Of a DNA stretch of 11,568 bases, positions 1 to 7,458 are shown piece after piece. The stretch is from JACPYG01 sp964356545 (GTDB lineage: Bacteria; Patescibacteriota; Minisyncoccia; Minisyncoccales; Staskawiczbacteraceae). The stretch's first letter is position 1. Every line of letters begins with the position of its first letter. The translations under genes and the position numbers were made by a program. The notes under the pieces are model-generated. The model searched no databases. It was not told the DNA's origin and worked only from the letters and a program-made list of their open reading frames with translations. The stretch lies in the NCBI GenBank assembly GCA_964356545.1, contig CAYHHX010000014.1, positions 1-11,568 of the forward strand, given 5' to 3'.

Positions 1-82
<82 letters not shown>

Positions 83-833
83 AAAATTTGCTACTCCCCG
101 CAGTAATGCGGGGTGACAATTCGGCTAATAACGGTGAAAGCTTAATAAATTTGGTCTGTTGATAACTATTATTGATTAGGTCCAATAATAATAGTACAAT
201 TTACTTGAGGACCAATAATTAATTAAGACAATACCGTGGGAAGTCGATCTAAAATACATTTAGCATATATTGCAGGATTTCTTGATGGTGATGGCAGTCT
301 TATGCTTCAAATAAAGAAGCGTAAAGATGGCAAATTAAAGAGGCGTTTTATGTGTACTGTCTGTTTTTATCAAGATAGTCGTCACGAAAAACCGCTTTAT
401 TGGATAAAAAATATGTTTAATATCGGTTATATTTCACACAGAAACGATGGAATGACCGAATTAAGAATAAATGGCTATAAACAAGTAAAAGAAATTTTAC
501 AAGACTTAATACCATTTATTAAATTCAAAAAAGAGCAGGCAAAAGCCTTATATAAGGCCAGTAGTATTTTGTCTGTTAAGAAAAATAAGTTATTGAGTAA
601 AAAAGATTTACTCAAATTAGTTGAATATATATTAATCATTCAAAATAATAATTACGTCACCAAGAAAAAGAAAACTAAGCAAGATTTGTTAAAAATTTTA
701 GGTTTGACCCCGTAACGACTGAGTCCTAACGGACGAGATAGAAGGTAATACTTCTATAATACGCCGAAACCCTACCTATAATTAGAAGGGTTAAGATATA
801 GTCTACGCACATAGTGATATGTGATTATACGTG
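83..833 (+). ncRNA. Group I self-splicing intron in 23S rRNA (sarcin-ricin loop), with internal homing endonuclease ORF
   Basis: A 751-base insertion splits conserved 23S sequence and has group I hallmarks. P1: exon TAGT (79-82) pairs with GCTA (90-93), ending in a U-G pair at the 5' splice site. P2: CCCCGCA 96-102 pairs with TGCGGGG 107-113 around a GTAA (GNRA) loop. P3: TTCGGC 120-125 pairs with GCCGAA 763-768 across the ORF. P7: GACT 717-720 pairs with AGTC 800-803, the latter inside the classic AAGATATAGTC element. P8: ACCCT 769-773 pairs with AGGGT 787-791. P9: CACATA 808-813 pairs with TATGTG 818-823 around a GTGA loop. The intron ends in G (833). Two extra hairpins between P7 and P3' (723-734 and 738-757) look like P7.1/P7.2, which would put it in subgroup IA. 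P4-P6 could not be assigned with confidence. A boundary one base further right is possible but loses the U/G rule. Confidence 0.93.
236..715 (+). CDS. Single-motif LAGLIDADG homing endonuclease encoded in the intron
   Basis: The 159-residue product carries one LAGLIDADG motif at residues 9-20 (LAYIAGFLDGDG), with Asp19 at the expected metal-binding position. Single-motif enzymes of this family normally work as homodimers. They cut a long asymmetric site spanning the intron insertion point, which copies the intron into intronless alleles by repair, and some also act as splicing maturases. A basic, lysine-rich tail (from about residue 115) fits nucleic-acid binding. The start is a GTG: an in-frame TAA at 224-226 blocks extension upstream, and the first ATG (302) lies past the motif. 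No Shine-Dalgarno sequence sits at a useful distance; TTGAGG at 205-210 is too far away. The stop TAA ends one base before the P7 strand, so the gene's 3' end runs into the intron core. The frame is intact, so the enzyme may still be active. Confidence 0.93.
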   Translation: MGSRSKIHLAYIAGFLDGDGSLMLQIKKRKDGKLKRRFMCTVCFYQDSRHEKPLYWIKNMFNIGYISHRNDGMTELRINGYKQVKEILQDLIPFIKFKKEQAKALYKASSILSVKKNKLLSKKDLLKLVEYILIIQNNNYVTKKKKTKQDLLKILGLTP

Positions 834-1058
834 ACGAGAGGACCGGATTGAACCAACCTCTGGTGTACCAGTTGTTCTGCCAAGAGCATTGCTGGGTAGC
901 TAAGTTGGGAAGGGATAAGCGCTGAAAGCATATAAGCGCGAAACCCCCTCCAAGATGAGAACTCTTAGATTTCCCGAAGATTACGGGATTGATAGGCTCC
1001 AGGTGTAAGTGCCGTAAGGCATTCAGCCGAGGAGTACTAATAAATCATTCATTTTTTA
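834..1058 (+). rRNA. rrl: 23S rRNA, 3' exon downstream of the intron
   Basis: The exon resumes with ACGAGAGGACCGG, the second half of the sarcin-ricin loop, and continues through recognisable 3'-terminal domain VI sequence: GGTAGCTAAGTTGGGAAGGG, GCTGAAAGCATATAAGCGCG, CAAGATGAGAAC, GATAGGCTCCAGGTGTAAG and GGAGTACTAATAAATC. Joining 82 to 834 restores an uninterrupted bacterial 23S sequence. The exact 3' end is estimated by comparison with the usual distance after the TACTAAT element. The pairing partner at the 5' end of the gene lies outside the window, so the end is uncertain by roughly ten bases. Confidence 0.95.
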
Positions 1059-1105
1059 GCGTAAGTATAGATACAGATTTTATGTATTTTTTAGAAATGT
1101 TTAAA

Positions 1106-1137
1106 CCCGCCTTCGCATAAAGCTACGGCGGGCGAAG
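1106..1137. repeat. Interlocked double inverted repeat in the 23S-5S spacer
   Basis: CCCGCC (1106-1111) is complementary to GGCGGG (1127-1132), and CTTCGC (1111-1116) is complementary to GCGAAG (1132-1137). The two pairings interleave, so the RNA could form either hairpin or, if geometry allows, a pseudoknot-like fold. The block is strikingly GC-rich against its AT-rich surroundings. Its form suggests a small dispersed palindromic element rather than a part of rRNA. It could also serve as a processing site between 23S and 5S. Confidence 0.7.
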
Positions 1138-1149
1138 CAGAATTAAGCT

Positions 1150-1265
1150 CTCTGGTGGCGACTATACCGAGGTTGTCCCACCTGTTCCCATTCCGAACAC
1201 AGCAGTGAAATACCTCAAGGCCGATGATAGTGCTTATGCGCGAAAGTAGGTAGTTGCCACCAGAG
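1150..1265 (+). rRNA. rrf: 5S rRNA
   Basis: The 5S signature is clear: CCTGTTCCCATTCCGAACACAGCAGTGAAA, broken here as CCTGTTCCCATT (1181-1192) and CCGAACAC (1193-1200), followed by the loop E region and a 3' strand ending GTTGCCACCAGAG. Helix I belongs to an 18-base perfect stem pairing 1142-1159 with 1256-1273. This is longer than helix I of mature 5S, so the outer part is probably a processing stem in the precursor. The mature ends given are estimates from the usual length of about 115-120 nucleotides. It is the last gene of the rRNA operon, followed at once by a terminator hairpin. Confidence 0.93.
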
Positions 1266-1277
1266 AGCTTAATCTTT

Positions 1278-1320
1278 TTAAAAAACCATCCTTCGAAAAA
1301 CTCAGGACGGTTTTTTATTT
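1278..1320 (+). terminator. Intrinsic terminator of the rRNA operon
   Basis: AAAACCATCC (about 1282-1291) pairs with GGACGGTTTT (1305-1314) with one mismatch and is followed by a T-rich tract (TTTTTTATTT, 1311-1320). The A-tract before it could also allow termination on the other strand. The hairpin core CCTTCGAAAAACTCAGG (1290-1306) resembles the palindromes found in frame at 7521-7540 and 10876-10895, so the terminator appears to be built from, or to have captured, the same repeat. Confidence 0.85.
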
Positions 1321-1325
1321 AAAGT

Positions 1326-1354
1326 TTGCAAAAAGTAAAGAGGCAGAGTAAAAT
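1326..1354 (+). promoter_or_regulatory. Candidate sigma-70 promoter for the mreC-degT gene cluster
   Basis: TTGCAA (1326-1331) and TAAAAT (1349-1354) are separated by exactly 17 bases, matching the sigma-70 consensus at 4/6 and 5/6 positions. It lies just after the rRNA terminator and would start RNA about 20 bases before the mreC start codon. In AT-rich DNA such matches can arise by chance, so this is a reasonable but unproven call. Confidence 0.45.
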
Positions 1355-1379
1355 GACCTTATTAAAATACATATGAAAT

Positions 1380-2210
1380 ATGAATGTTTTTTTGACCAAA
1401 AAAAATACAATATTCCCCAAAATTTTAATTGGGATTGTTATTTTTTTAGTTTTTATTGGAATTTTAAATTTGTTTCAAAAACAATTTAAGAACTTTTTTT
1501 ATTTTGTTTCTGAACCTTTACAAAAAAACTTTTGGAGAGCGGGAGGTAATACTTCTAATTTTTTGGTATCATTTTTAGAAACGGGTAATCTTACTAAAAC
1601 AAACAAAGACCTAAATATAAAAAATCAAGAATTATTGCAAGAAATAAGTATCTTACAACATACAAAAACAGAGAATCAAGCCTTAAGAGAGATTATCAGT
1701 ATTCAGCAAGAACAAGAATTTAAATTAATTTTAACAAATATAATAGGCATAGATAGTTATCAAGATTCTATTTTGATTGATAAAGGTTCAGAAGACGGAA
1801 TTTTAGAAAATATGCCGGTGATAAATTCACAGAAAGTTCTTTTCGGAAAAGTTTTTAAAGTTTACAAAAGTTTTTCAAAAGTAATGTTAATTTCTAATCA
1901 AAGTAATGTTTTGGACATTAAAATACAAAAAGATGATACAATATCTCCTCCAATTTACGGAGCCGTAAGAGGAGAAGGTAATTTTACAGCAATTTTAGAC
2001 ATAGTTCCCTTAGATCGTGAAATAAAAAATAACGATATATTAATAACATCTTCACTAGAAGGCACTTTTCCAAGAAACCTTTTGGTCGGAAAAATCACAG
2101 AGGTTCGCAAAGATGATTTAAAACCATTTCAAACCGCAAAAATTGAATTATTTTTTAATTTAAAACAGATAAATAAATTATTTATTATAGGCGACTATAA
2201 AGTAGAATAA
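1380..2210 (+). CDS. mreC: Rod shape-determining protein MreC
   Basis: MreC is a bitopic membrane protein whose outer part scaffolds the elongasome by contacting PBP2 and linking it to MreB and MreD. The 276-residue product has a short positively charged N-terminus, one membrane helix at about 12-31, a polar coiled-coil-like stretch at about 72-112, then the beta-rich MreC domain. Family-typical pieces are DSILIDKGSEDGI (129-141) and DILITSSLEGTFPRNLLVGKI (219-239). Length is usual for the family. The ATG at 1380 has no Shine-Dalgarno sequence; an ATG upstream at 1353 hits an in-frame TGA at once. mreB, the usual upstream partner, is absent here and replaced by the rRNA operon. mreD follows after 6 bases. 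Confidence 0.93.
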   Translation: MNVFLTKKNTIFPKILIGIVIFLVFIGILNLFQKQFKNFFYFVSEPLQKNFWRAGGNTSNFLVSFLETGNLTKTNKDLNIKNQELLQEISILQHTKTENQALREIISIQQEQEFKLILTNIIGIDSYQDSILIDKGSEDGILENMPVINSQKVLFGKVFKVYKSFSKVMLISNQSNVLDIKIQKDDTISPPIYGAVRGEGNFTAILDIVPLDREIKNNDILITSSLEGTFPRNLLVGKITEVRKDDLKPFQTAKIELFFNLKQINKLFIIGDYKVE

Positions 2211-2216
2211 TAATAG

Positions 2217-2729
2217 ATGTGGCTGAGATTATTAATTATATTTTTATTATTTGGTTTACTGGTAATATTACAAAGTAGTTTTTTAGTACATTTTCGTATA
2301 ATGGGAGCTAATATAAACTTAATTTTTATTTTATTTTATTTAATAGTTTTTTTTGAAGAGTCGCAAAAATATATTCAAGGGATCTTTTCAGCTATAATAG
2401 CTGGATTTTTTTTGGACGCCTTTTCGTCATTTTATTTTGGAATATCACTTATCTATTTATTAATTGTTGTCTTTATCTTAAAGTATATTATTTATTTATT
2501 ACATCAAAAAAGAGGCGCGTATCCGATTGTTTATTTTATTCCTCTATTTGTCTTATCTTTTATTATTTATAATTTATTGTTAATGATTACTATTTACTTT
2601 TTAAGTTCACCTCATATAGCGCCTGTTGTGAGTTTAATTTTTTTAGTTAAAATAGTTTATAATCTAATTTTTGCTCTTTTCGGGTTTTACATCTATAAAA
2701 GTTTTAAGTTATATAGACTTAAAAAATAA
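2217..2729 (+). CDS. mreD: Rod shape-determining membrane protein MreD
   Basis: A very hydrophobic protein of 170 residues with about six predicted membrane spans (roughly 2-22, 33-47, 52-70, 72-96, 105-129 and 137-160). The segment GFFLDAFSSFYFGISL (63-78) is the characteristic MreD pattern of an Asp in a small-residue membrane helix followed by Gly. MreD is an integral membrane partner of MreC and PBP2 in the elongation complex and modulates PBP2 activation. The assignment relies on position between mreC and mrdA as well as on sequence, since MreD proteins diverge widely. The start ATG is 6 bases after the mreC stop, with no Shine-Dalgarno sequence; translation may be coupled. Confidence 0.9.
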   Translation: MWLRLLIIFLLFGLLVILQSSFLVHFRIMGANINLIFILFYLIVFFEESQKYIQGIFSAIIAGFFLDAFSSFYFGISLIYLLIVVFILKYIIYLLHQKRGAYPIVYFIPLFVLSFIIYNLLLMITIYFLSSPHIAPVVSLIFLVKIVYNLIFALFGFYIYKSFKLYRLKK

Positions 2730-2752
2730 ATAAATTAAAGTAAAAGTTTATA

Positions 2753-4678
2753 ATGTTTGATTCTCATTACAGAGTAAAAAATTCAGTCGGAGATATAGAA
2801 ACTCACGAGGTTTTTTTAGATAATTTAGCAAAAAGAAAGGAAGAGGAGTTGGGTATTTCAGAAAAAAAATTAGAAGTGCTTTTAAAAGAAAGGATAATTT
2901 ATGCAATTTTTATTATTTTTTTATTATCGGTATCATTCTTTTTTGTAAAAACTTTTTATTTGCAAGTGGTTGAGGGTAAAAAACTTTTTATCTCTGCTCA
3001 AAACAATAAAGGAAGAATTAGTTTAATAAGACCAGAAAGAGGAATAATATACGATAGAAATCTAAAAAAACTAGTTTCAAATTCACCAGTTTTTGATTTA
3101 ATTTGTGATAGAAGAAATTTTAATTCTTCTTCATCTGAAGCTGTTAAAAATATTGAAGATCTTGCTATTATTATGGGCAAAGATCCAGAAATTTTAAAAA
3201 AAGAAATTGAAACATCAATAGAATCACAAATTATAATTTTTCAAAATATTCCCCATGAAAACCTACTTGTTTTAGAAACAAGGATTAATGAATTTCCAGG
3301 ATGTAAAATTGAAAAAAATACAGTTAGGGACTATGCTTTTGGTGAATCTTTTTCTCACATATTAGGTTATACTGGCAGAATTAATCAAGCTGAACTAGAT
3401 AATTCCAGTGATTATACGGTTAACGACTATATTGGTAAACAAGGAATTGAAAGATCTTACGAGAATTTTTTAAGGGGAACCCCTGGTAAATTTGAAGAAG
3501 AAAAAAATGTCGTAGGTGTAAAATTTAACGAAAAAATATTATTAGAACCAAAATCCGGTAAAAACATAGTTTTATCTATAGATTTAGATCTTCAAAATAA
3601 AATTTATGATGAATTAAAAAAAGGAATTGAAAAAGTAGGAGCAAAAAAAGGAGCAGCCGTTGCTATGGATCCTAAAACTGGTAAAATTTTATCATTAGTT
3701 TCTTATCCTTCTTATGATGGCAATCTTTTTTCAAAAGGCATTTCTCAGGAAGAATTTGATAAAATACAAAATAATCCGGCAAATTCTTTATTTAATAGGG
3801 TTTTGTCTGCGCAATATCCAGTAGGGTCCACAATAAAACCGTTTATTGCCGCAGGCGCTTTACAGGAAAAATCAATTTCTCCAGATAAAAAAATATTAGA
3901 TAATGGCTTTATTGAAATTCGCAGTAAGTATGACCCCAGTGTAGTTTACCGATTTTCTGGAATAGAACCTAAAGGTTGGGTAGATGTTAGAAAGGCTATT
4001 GCAGTTTCTTCAAACATTTATTTTTATACTGTTGGTGGCGGCTATGGCGACCAGCAAGGTTTGGGGCCAACGAGAATTAAAAAATATCTTGAACTTTTTG
4101 GATGGGGCGAAAAAACAGGAATTGATATTCCAAGTGAGTTCAAGGGTTTTATACCTTCTCCTGAATGGAAAAAACAAACTAAGAATGAATCATGGTGGGA
4201 CGGTGATACATACAACCTTTCTATTGGACAATCAGATCTTAAAGTAACTCCCTTACAAGTTGCAACAGCTTATAGTTCAATAGCTAATGGCGGAACATTA
4301 TATAAACCTCAAATTGTTCAAAAAATTACGATCGTATCAGAAGAAAAGCCCGTAACTATTCAAGAGTTTAAACCAGAAATTATAAGGGACAATTTTATTG
4401 ATTCAAAAAATCTGCAAATTGTGAAAGAGGGAATGAGAGATGGCGTACTTTACGGTTCTTCTGTAACTTTAAATAGTTTGCCAATAGAAGTTGCATCAAA
4501 AACAGGTACTGCTGAATCTTCTCGAAAAGGATATTATAATGCCTGGGTTTCGACTTTTGCTCCATACGGAAATCCAGAAATAGTTTTAGTAACAACAATT
4601 GAGGATGTGCAAGGTTTGGGGGCCACAACTTTACCAATCGCAAAGGAAATTTTAAGGTGGTATTTTTCTCAAAAATAA
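2753..4678 (+). CDS. mrdA: Penicillin-binding protein 2, elongation-specific peptidoglycan transpeptidase
   Basis: This class B PBP cross-links peptidoglycan in the side wall, acting with RodA and under MreC control. The 641-residue protein has a cytoplasmic N-terminus of about 47 residues, a single membrane helix at 48-70, a dimerisation/pedestal domain that includes RPERGIIYDRN (93-103) and GYTGRI (205-210), and a transpeptidase domain from about 300. The three active-site motifs are all present: STIK at 359-362 (nucleophile Ser359), SSN at 419-421 and KTG at 583-585. The sequence should therefore be catalytically competent and bind beta-lactams. The N-terminal cytoplasmic tail is rather long and rich in charged residues. 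mreD lies 23 bases upstream and lysS 28 bases downstream; rodA is not in the window. Confidence 0.95.
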   Translation: MFDSHYRVKNSVGDIETHEVFLDNLAKRKEEELGISEKKLEVLLKERIIYAIFIIFLLSVSFFFVKTFYLQVVEGKKLFISAQNNKGRISLIRPERGIIYDRNLKKLVSNSPVFDLICDRRNFNSSSSEAVKNIEDLAIIMGKDPEILKKEIETSIESQIIIFQNIPHENLLVLETRINEFPGCKIEKNTVRDYAFGESFSHILGYTGRINQAELDNSSDYTVNDYIGKQGIERSYENFLRGTPGKFEEEKNVVGVKFNEKILLEPKSGKNIVLSIDLDLQNKIYDELKKGIEKVGAKKGAAVAMDPKTGKILSLVSYPSYDGNLFSKGISQEEFDKIQNNPANSLFNRVLSAQYPVGSTIKPFIAAGALQEKSISPDKKILDNGFIEIRSKYDPSVVYRFSGIEPKGWVDVRKAIAVSSNIYFYTVGGGYGDQQGLGPTRIKKYLELFGWGEKTGIDIPSEFKGFIPSPEWKKQTKNESWWDGDTYNLSIGQSDLKVTPLQVATAYSSIANGGTLYKPQIVQKITIVSEEKPVTIQEFKPEIIRDNFIDSKNLQIVKEGMRDGVLYGSSVTLNSLPIEVASKTGTAESSRKGYYNAWVSTFAPYGNPEIVLVTTIEDVQGLGATTLPIAKEILRWYFSQK

Positions 4679-4706
4679 GATAATATAATCAATAGACTTG
4701 TAATAT

Positions 4707-6197
4707 ATGCCAACAATAGAAGAACTAAAAAAAGTAAGAATTCAAAAATTAAAATCTTTGGAAAAAGCTGGGCTTTTGGCATATCCATCAGAAACAAAAA
4801 GAACTAATTTAGTAAGTGATGTTTTAGATAATTTTTCTAAATTATCAAAGGCTAAAAAAAATATAGTGTTAGTTGGAAGAATAATGGCACTGAGGGGGCA
4901 TGGAGGAGCAACTTTTTTGGATATAGACGATGGTTCAAGTAAAATACAAGCAATTTTAAAAGAAGACAAATTAGGTGAAAAAGGTTATAAATTTTTTATA
5001 GATCATTTTGATATAGGCGATTTTATTGAAATAAAAGGCGTTCTTTTTACAACCAAAAGAGGGGAAAAAACAATTGAAGCGGATGATTACAAAATGCTTG
5101 CCAAGTCGCTTTCGCCTTTGCCTGAAAAATGGCATGGCTTACAAGACATTGAAGAAAAGTTAAGAAAAAGATATTTGGATATTTTATTTAATCCAGAAGT
5201 CAAGGAAATGGTAAAAAAAAGAGCTGTTTTTTGGAATTCTATGCGAGAGTTTTTAATGGAAAAAGGATTTTTAGAAGTTGAAACGCCAGTTTTAGAAACA
5301 ACAACTGGTGGAGCTGATGCCAAAGCTTTTGAAACTCACCATAATGCTTTAAATTTAGATGTATATTTACGAATTTCAATGGGCGAACTTTGGCAAAAAA
5401 AATTAATGGTTGCTGGTTTTGAAAAAACATTTGAAATAGGCAGACAATTTAGGAACGAGGGCATGGATGCTGAGCATCTGCAAGATTATACTCAAATGGA
5501 ATTTTATTGGGCATACGCTAATTATAAACAAGGGATGAAGTTAGTTGAAGAATTATATAAATATGTCATTAAAAAAACATTTGGCACTTTAAAGTTTCAT
5601 TTAAATAGAGATTTTTCCGCCAAAGGCGGACCAGCCTCTGGCTGGAATATTGATTTTGGTAAAAAATGGGAAATTTATGATTATCGTACAATTGTAAATA
5701 AATATGCAAAAATAGATATTTTTGAGGCAAGTTTACCTGAAATGGAAAAACAACTAGTAAAACTTGGCATTACTTATGATAAAAACGGTTTCAATAAAAC
5801 ACGAGCGATTGATAATTTATGGAAATACTGCAGAAAAAATATTGTAGGACCTGGTTTTTTAATAAATTTACCAACAGATGTTTTGCCACTTGCCAAAAAA
5901 ACTGAAAATACAAAAATAGTAGAAGCTTTTCAAGTAATATTAGCTGGTTCTGAAAATGGAAAAGGATATTCAGAGTTAAATGATCCAATTGATCAAGCTG
6001 AAAGATTTACTGAACAACAAAAGTTACGTGAAGCTGGCGATCAAGAAGCTCAAATGTTTGACCATGATTTTGTGGAAGCGTTGGAATATGGAATGCCTCC
6101 AACTTGCGGATTTGGGGTTTCAGAAAGATTATTTAGCTTTTTAATGGATAAACCAGTTCGCGAGTGCCAAATTTTTCCGTTAATGAGGCCTAAATAA
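4707..6197 (+). CDS. lysS: Lysyl-tRNA synthetase, class II
   Basis: The enzyme charges tRNA-Lys with lysine in the cytoplasm. The 496-residue protein has an N-terminal OB-fold anticodon-binding domain (about 50-130, with LVGRIMALRGHGGATFLDI) and a class II catalytic core. Motif 1 is around GFLEVETPVLETTTGGADAK (187-206), motif 2 is FEIGRQFRNEG then HLQDYTQMEFY (242-267), and motif 3 is GFGVSERLFSFL (468-479). Length is close to the usual LysS. Residues 304-313 (SAKGGPASGW) are encoded entirely by a 30-base pair of palindromes at 5616-5645, a probable in-frame repeat insertion between two strands of the core. The start ATG lacks a Shine-Dalgarno sequence. serS follows 16 bases later, so two synthetases share the transcript. 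Confidence 0.95.
   Translation: MPTIEELKKVRIQKLKSLEKAGLLAYPSETKRTNLVSDVLDNFSKLSKAKKNIVLVGRIMALRGHGGATFLDIDDGSSKIQAILKEDKLGEKGYKFFIDHFDIGDFIEIKGVLFTTKRGEKTIEADDYKMLAKSLSPLPEKWHGLQDIEEKLRKRYLDILFNPEVKEMVKKRAVFWNSMREFLMEKGFLEVETPVLETTTGGADAKAFETHHNALNLDVYLRISMGELWQKKLMVAGFEKTFEIGRQFRNEGMDAEHLQDYTQMEFYWAYANYKQGMKLVEELYKYVIKKTFGTLKFHLNRDFSAKGGPASGWNIDFGKKWEIYDYRTIVNKYAKIDIFEASLPEMEKQLVKLGITYDKNGFNKTRAIDNLWKYCRKNIVGPGFLINLPTDVLPLAKKTENTKIVEAFQVILAGSENGKGYSELNDPIDQAERFTEQQKLREAGDQEAQMFDHDFVEALEYGMPPTCGFGVSERLFSFLMDKPVRECQIFPLMRPK
5616..5645. repeat. Tandem perfect palindromes inserted in frame in lysS
   Basis: Two adjacent perfect hairpins of identical design: TCCGCC-AAA-GGCGGA (5616-5630) and CCAGCC-TCT-GGCTGG (5631-5645). 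Each has 6-base arms and a 3-base loop. Together they make exactly ten lysS codons (residues 304-313). The block is about two-thirds G+C inside a gene of roughly 30%. This is what a short mobile or dispersed palindrome captured in frame would look like, but the copy-number test is not possible within one window. Confidence 0.75.
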
Positions 6198-6213
6198 ATT
6201 ATTCACTTAAAAC

Positions 6214-7458
6214 ATGTTAGATATTAATTTTATTCGGCAGAATCCAGATAAAGTAAAAGAGGCCTGCGAAAACAAGCAGGTCAAAGTTGATGTAGATAAA
6301 TTATTAGAATTAGATAAAAAGAAAAGAGGATTAATGACCGAGATAGAAACTTTAAGGGCAGAACAAAATAAAATCAGCAGAGAGGGTAAAGAAAATAATG
6401 TTTTAATAACTCAAGCAAAAGAAATAAAAGAAAAAATTAAAGAGTTAGAACCCGAGCTTAAAAATACAGAAGAAGAAATTTATAACTTGATGTTAAGAGT
6501 TCCTAATATTCCATTTGACGATGTACCGGTTGGAAAAGATGATTCAGAAAATATTGTTTTAAGAAAAGTCGGTAAAATTACTGAATTTAAATTTTTACCA
6601 AAAGATTATTTAGAAATAGGAGAAAAATTAAACATAATTGATGTGGAAAGATCAGCTAAAGTTTCTGGCGCAAGATTTTGCTATTTAAAGGGGAAACTTG
6701 TTTTAATGGAATTTGCCATTGTAAAACTTGTTTTTGATTTATTGATTAAAAAGGGTTTCAATCCGGTTATGCCGCCAGTAATGTTAAAAGAAGAAATGGC
6801 AAGGGGGACTGGCTATTTTGAAGCTTCAGATAAAGAGCAAGCCTATTTTTTACCACAAGACAATATGTTTTTGGTAGGAACATCAGAGCAATCATTAGTA
6901 GCCATGCACGCCAGGGAAGTATTTGAAGAAAAAGATCTGCCAAAAAGATATATTGGATTTTCAACATGTTTTCGCAGAGAAGCTGGTTCTTATGGAAAGG
7001 ATACAAAAGGAATTTTAAGAGTGCATCAATTTGATAAATTAGAAATGGTTGTTTTTTGCAAACCAGATGATTCTATAAAGGAGCACAAATTACTTTTATC
7101 TTTACAAGAAGAGCTGATGAAAGCTTTAAAATTACCTTATCAAGTAATTAGTATCTGTAGTGGAGATATGGGCAGGCCGGCAGCTGCACAATATGATATT
7201 GAAACATGGATACCGTCTGAAAAGAAATATAGAGAAACTCACTCAAGTTCAAACTGTACAGATTATCAAGCTAGAAATCTTGATATTAGATACAAAGATA
7301 AAACCGGGAAATTAAATTTTGTTCACACGCTAAATGGAACGGCTTTTGCAATAGGAAGAATACTTATTACTATAATCGAAAATTATCAACAGAAAGACGG
7401 TAGTATTAAAGTTCCAGTAGTTTTACAAAAATATATGGGAACTAAAATTGTAAAATGA
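6214..7458 (+). CDS. serS: Seryl-tRNA synthetase
   Basis: The enzyme activates serine and charges tRNA-Ser. The 414-residue protein has the N-terminal MLDINFIRQNPD signature, a long charged coiled-coil arm (about 27-95) that grips the tRNA-Ser variable arm, and a class II core. Motif 2 is FRREAGSYGKDTKGILRVHQF (253-273) and motif 3 is NGTAFAIGRILITIIENYQQ (374-393), followed by VPVVLQKYMG near the C-terminus. The serine-pocket segment reads GTSEQSLVAMH (222-232) where many SerRS have TAEVPL. Length is normal. The stop TGA overlaps the start of the hydrolase gene (ATGA), which implies translational coupling. No Shine-Dalgarno sequence precedes the ATG. Confidence 0.95.
   Translation: MLDINFIRQNPDKVKEACENKQVKVDVDKLLELDKKKRGLMTEIETLRAEQNKISREGKENNVLITQAKEIKEKIKELEPELKNTEEEIYNLMLRVPNIPFDDVPVGKDDSENIVLRKVGKITEFKFLPKDYLEIGEKLNIIDVERSAKVSGARFCYLKGKLVLMEFAIVKLVFDLLIKKGFNPVMPPVMLKEEMARGTGYFEASDKEQAYFLPQDNMFLVGTSEQSLVAMHAREVFEEKDLPKRYIGFSTCFRREAGSYGKDTKGILRVHQFDKLEMVVFCKPDDSIKEHKLLLSLQEELMKALKLPYQVISICSGDMGRPAAAQYDIETWIPSEKKYRETHSSSNCTDYQARNLDIRYKDKTGKLNFVHTLNGTAFAIGRILITIIENYQQKDGSIKVPVVLQKYMGTKIVK

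Noticed and set aside
165..195. Hairpin ACTATTATTG/CAATAATA-ATAGT in the intron as a terminator
   Set aside because: AT-only stem without a T-run, located in the intron's peripheral region; more likely an extension of P5 or P6 structure.
1353..1376. Tiny ORF beginning ATGACC before mreC, with AGAGG-like bases upstream
   Set aside because: It ends after seven codons, and its ATG overlaps the likely -10 box (1349-1354), so it would not be in the transcript.
3984..4247. Plus-strand open frame inside mrdA
   Set aside because: It is out of frame within the PBP2 transpeptidase domain, which carries all its motifs in the other frame; low-complexity translation with no family features.
4684..4689. 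TATAAT between mrdA and lysS as a promoter
   Set aside because: No credible -35 box 16-18 bases upstream; such hexamers are expected by chance in DNA this AT-rich.
4395..5988. Several minus-strand open frames opposite mrdA and lysS
   Set aside because: All are shadows of conserved plus-strand coding sequence; no Shine-Dalgarno sequence, promoter or domain.
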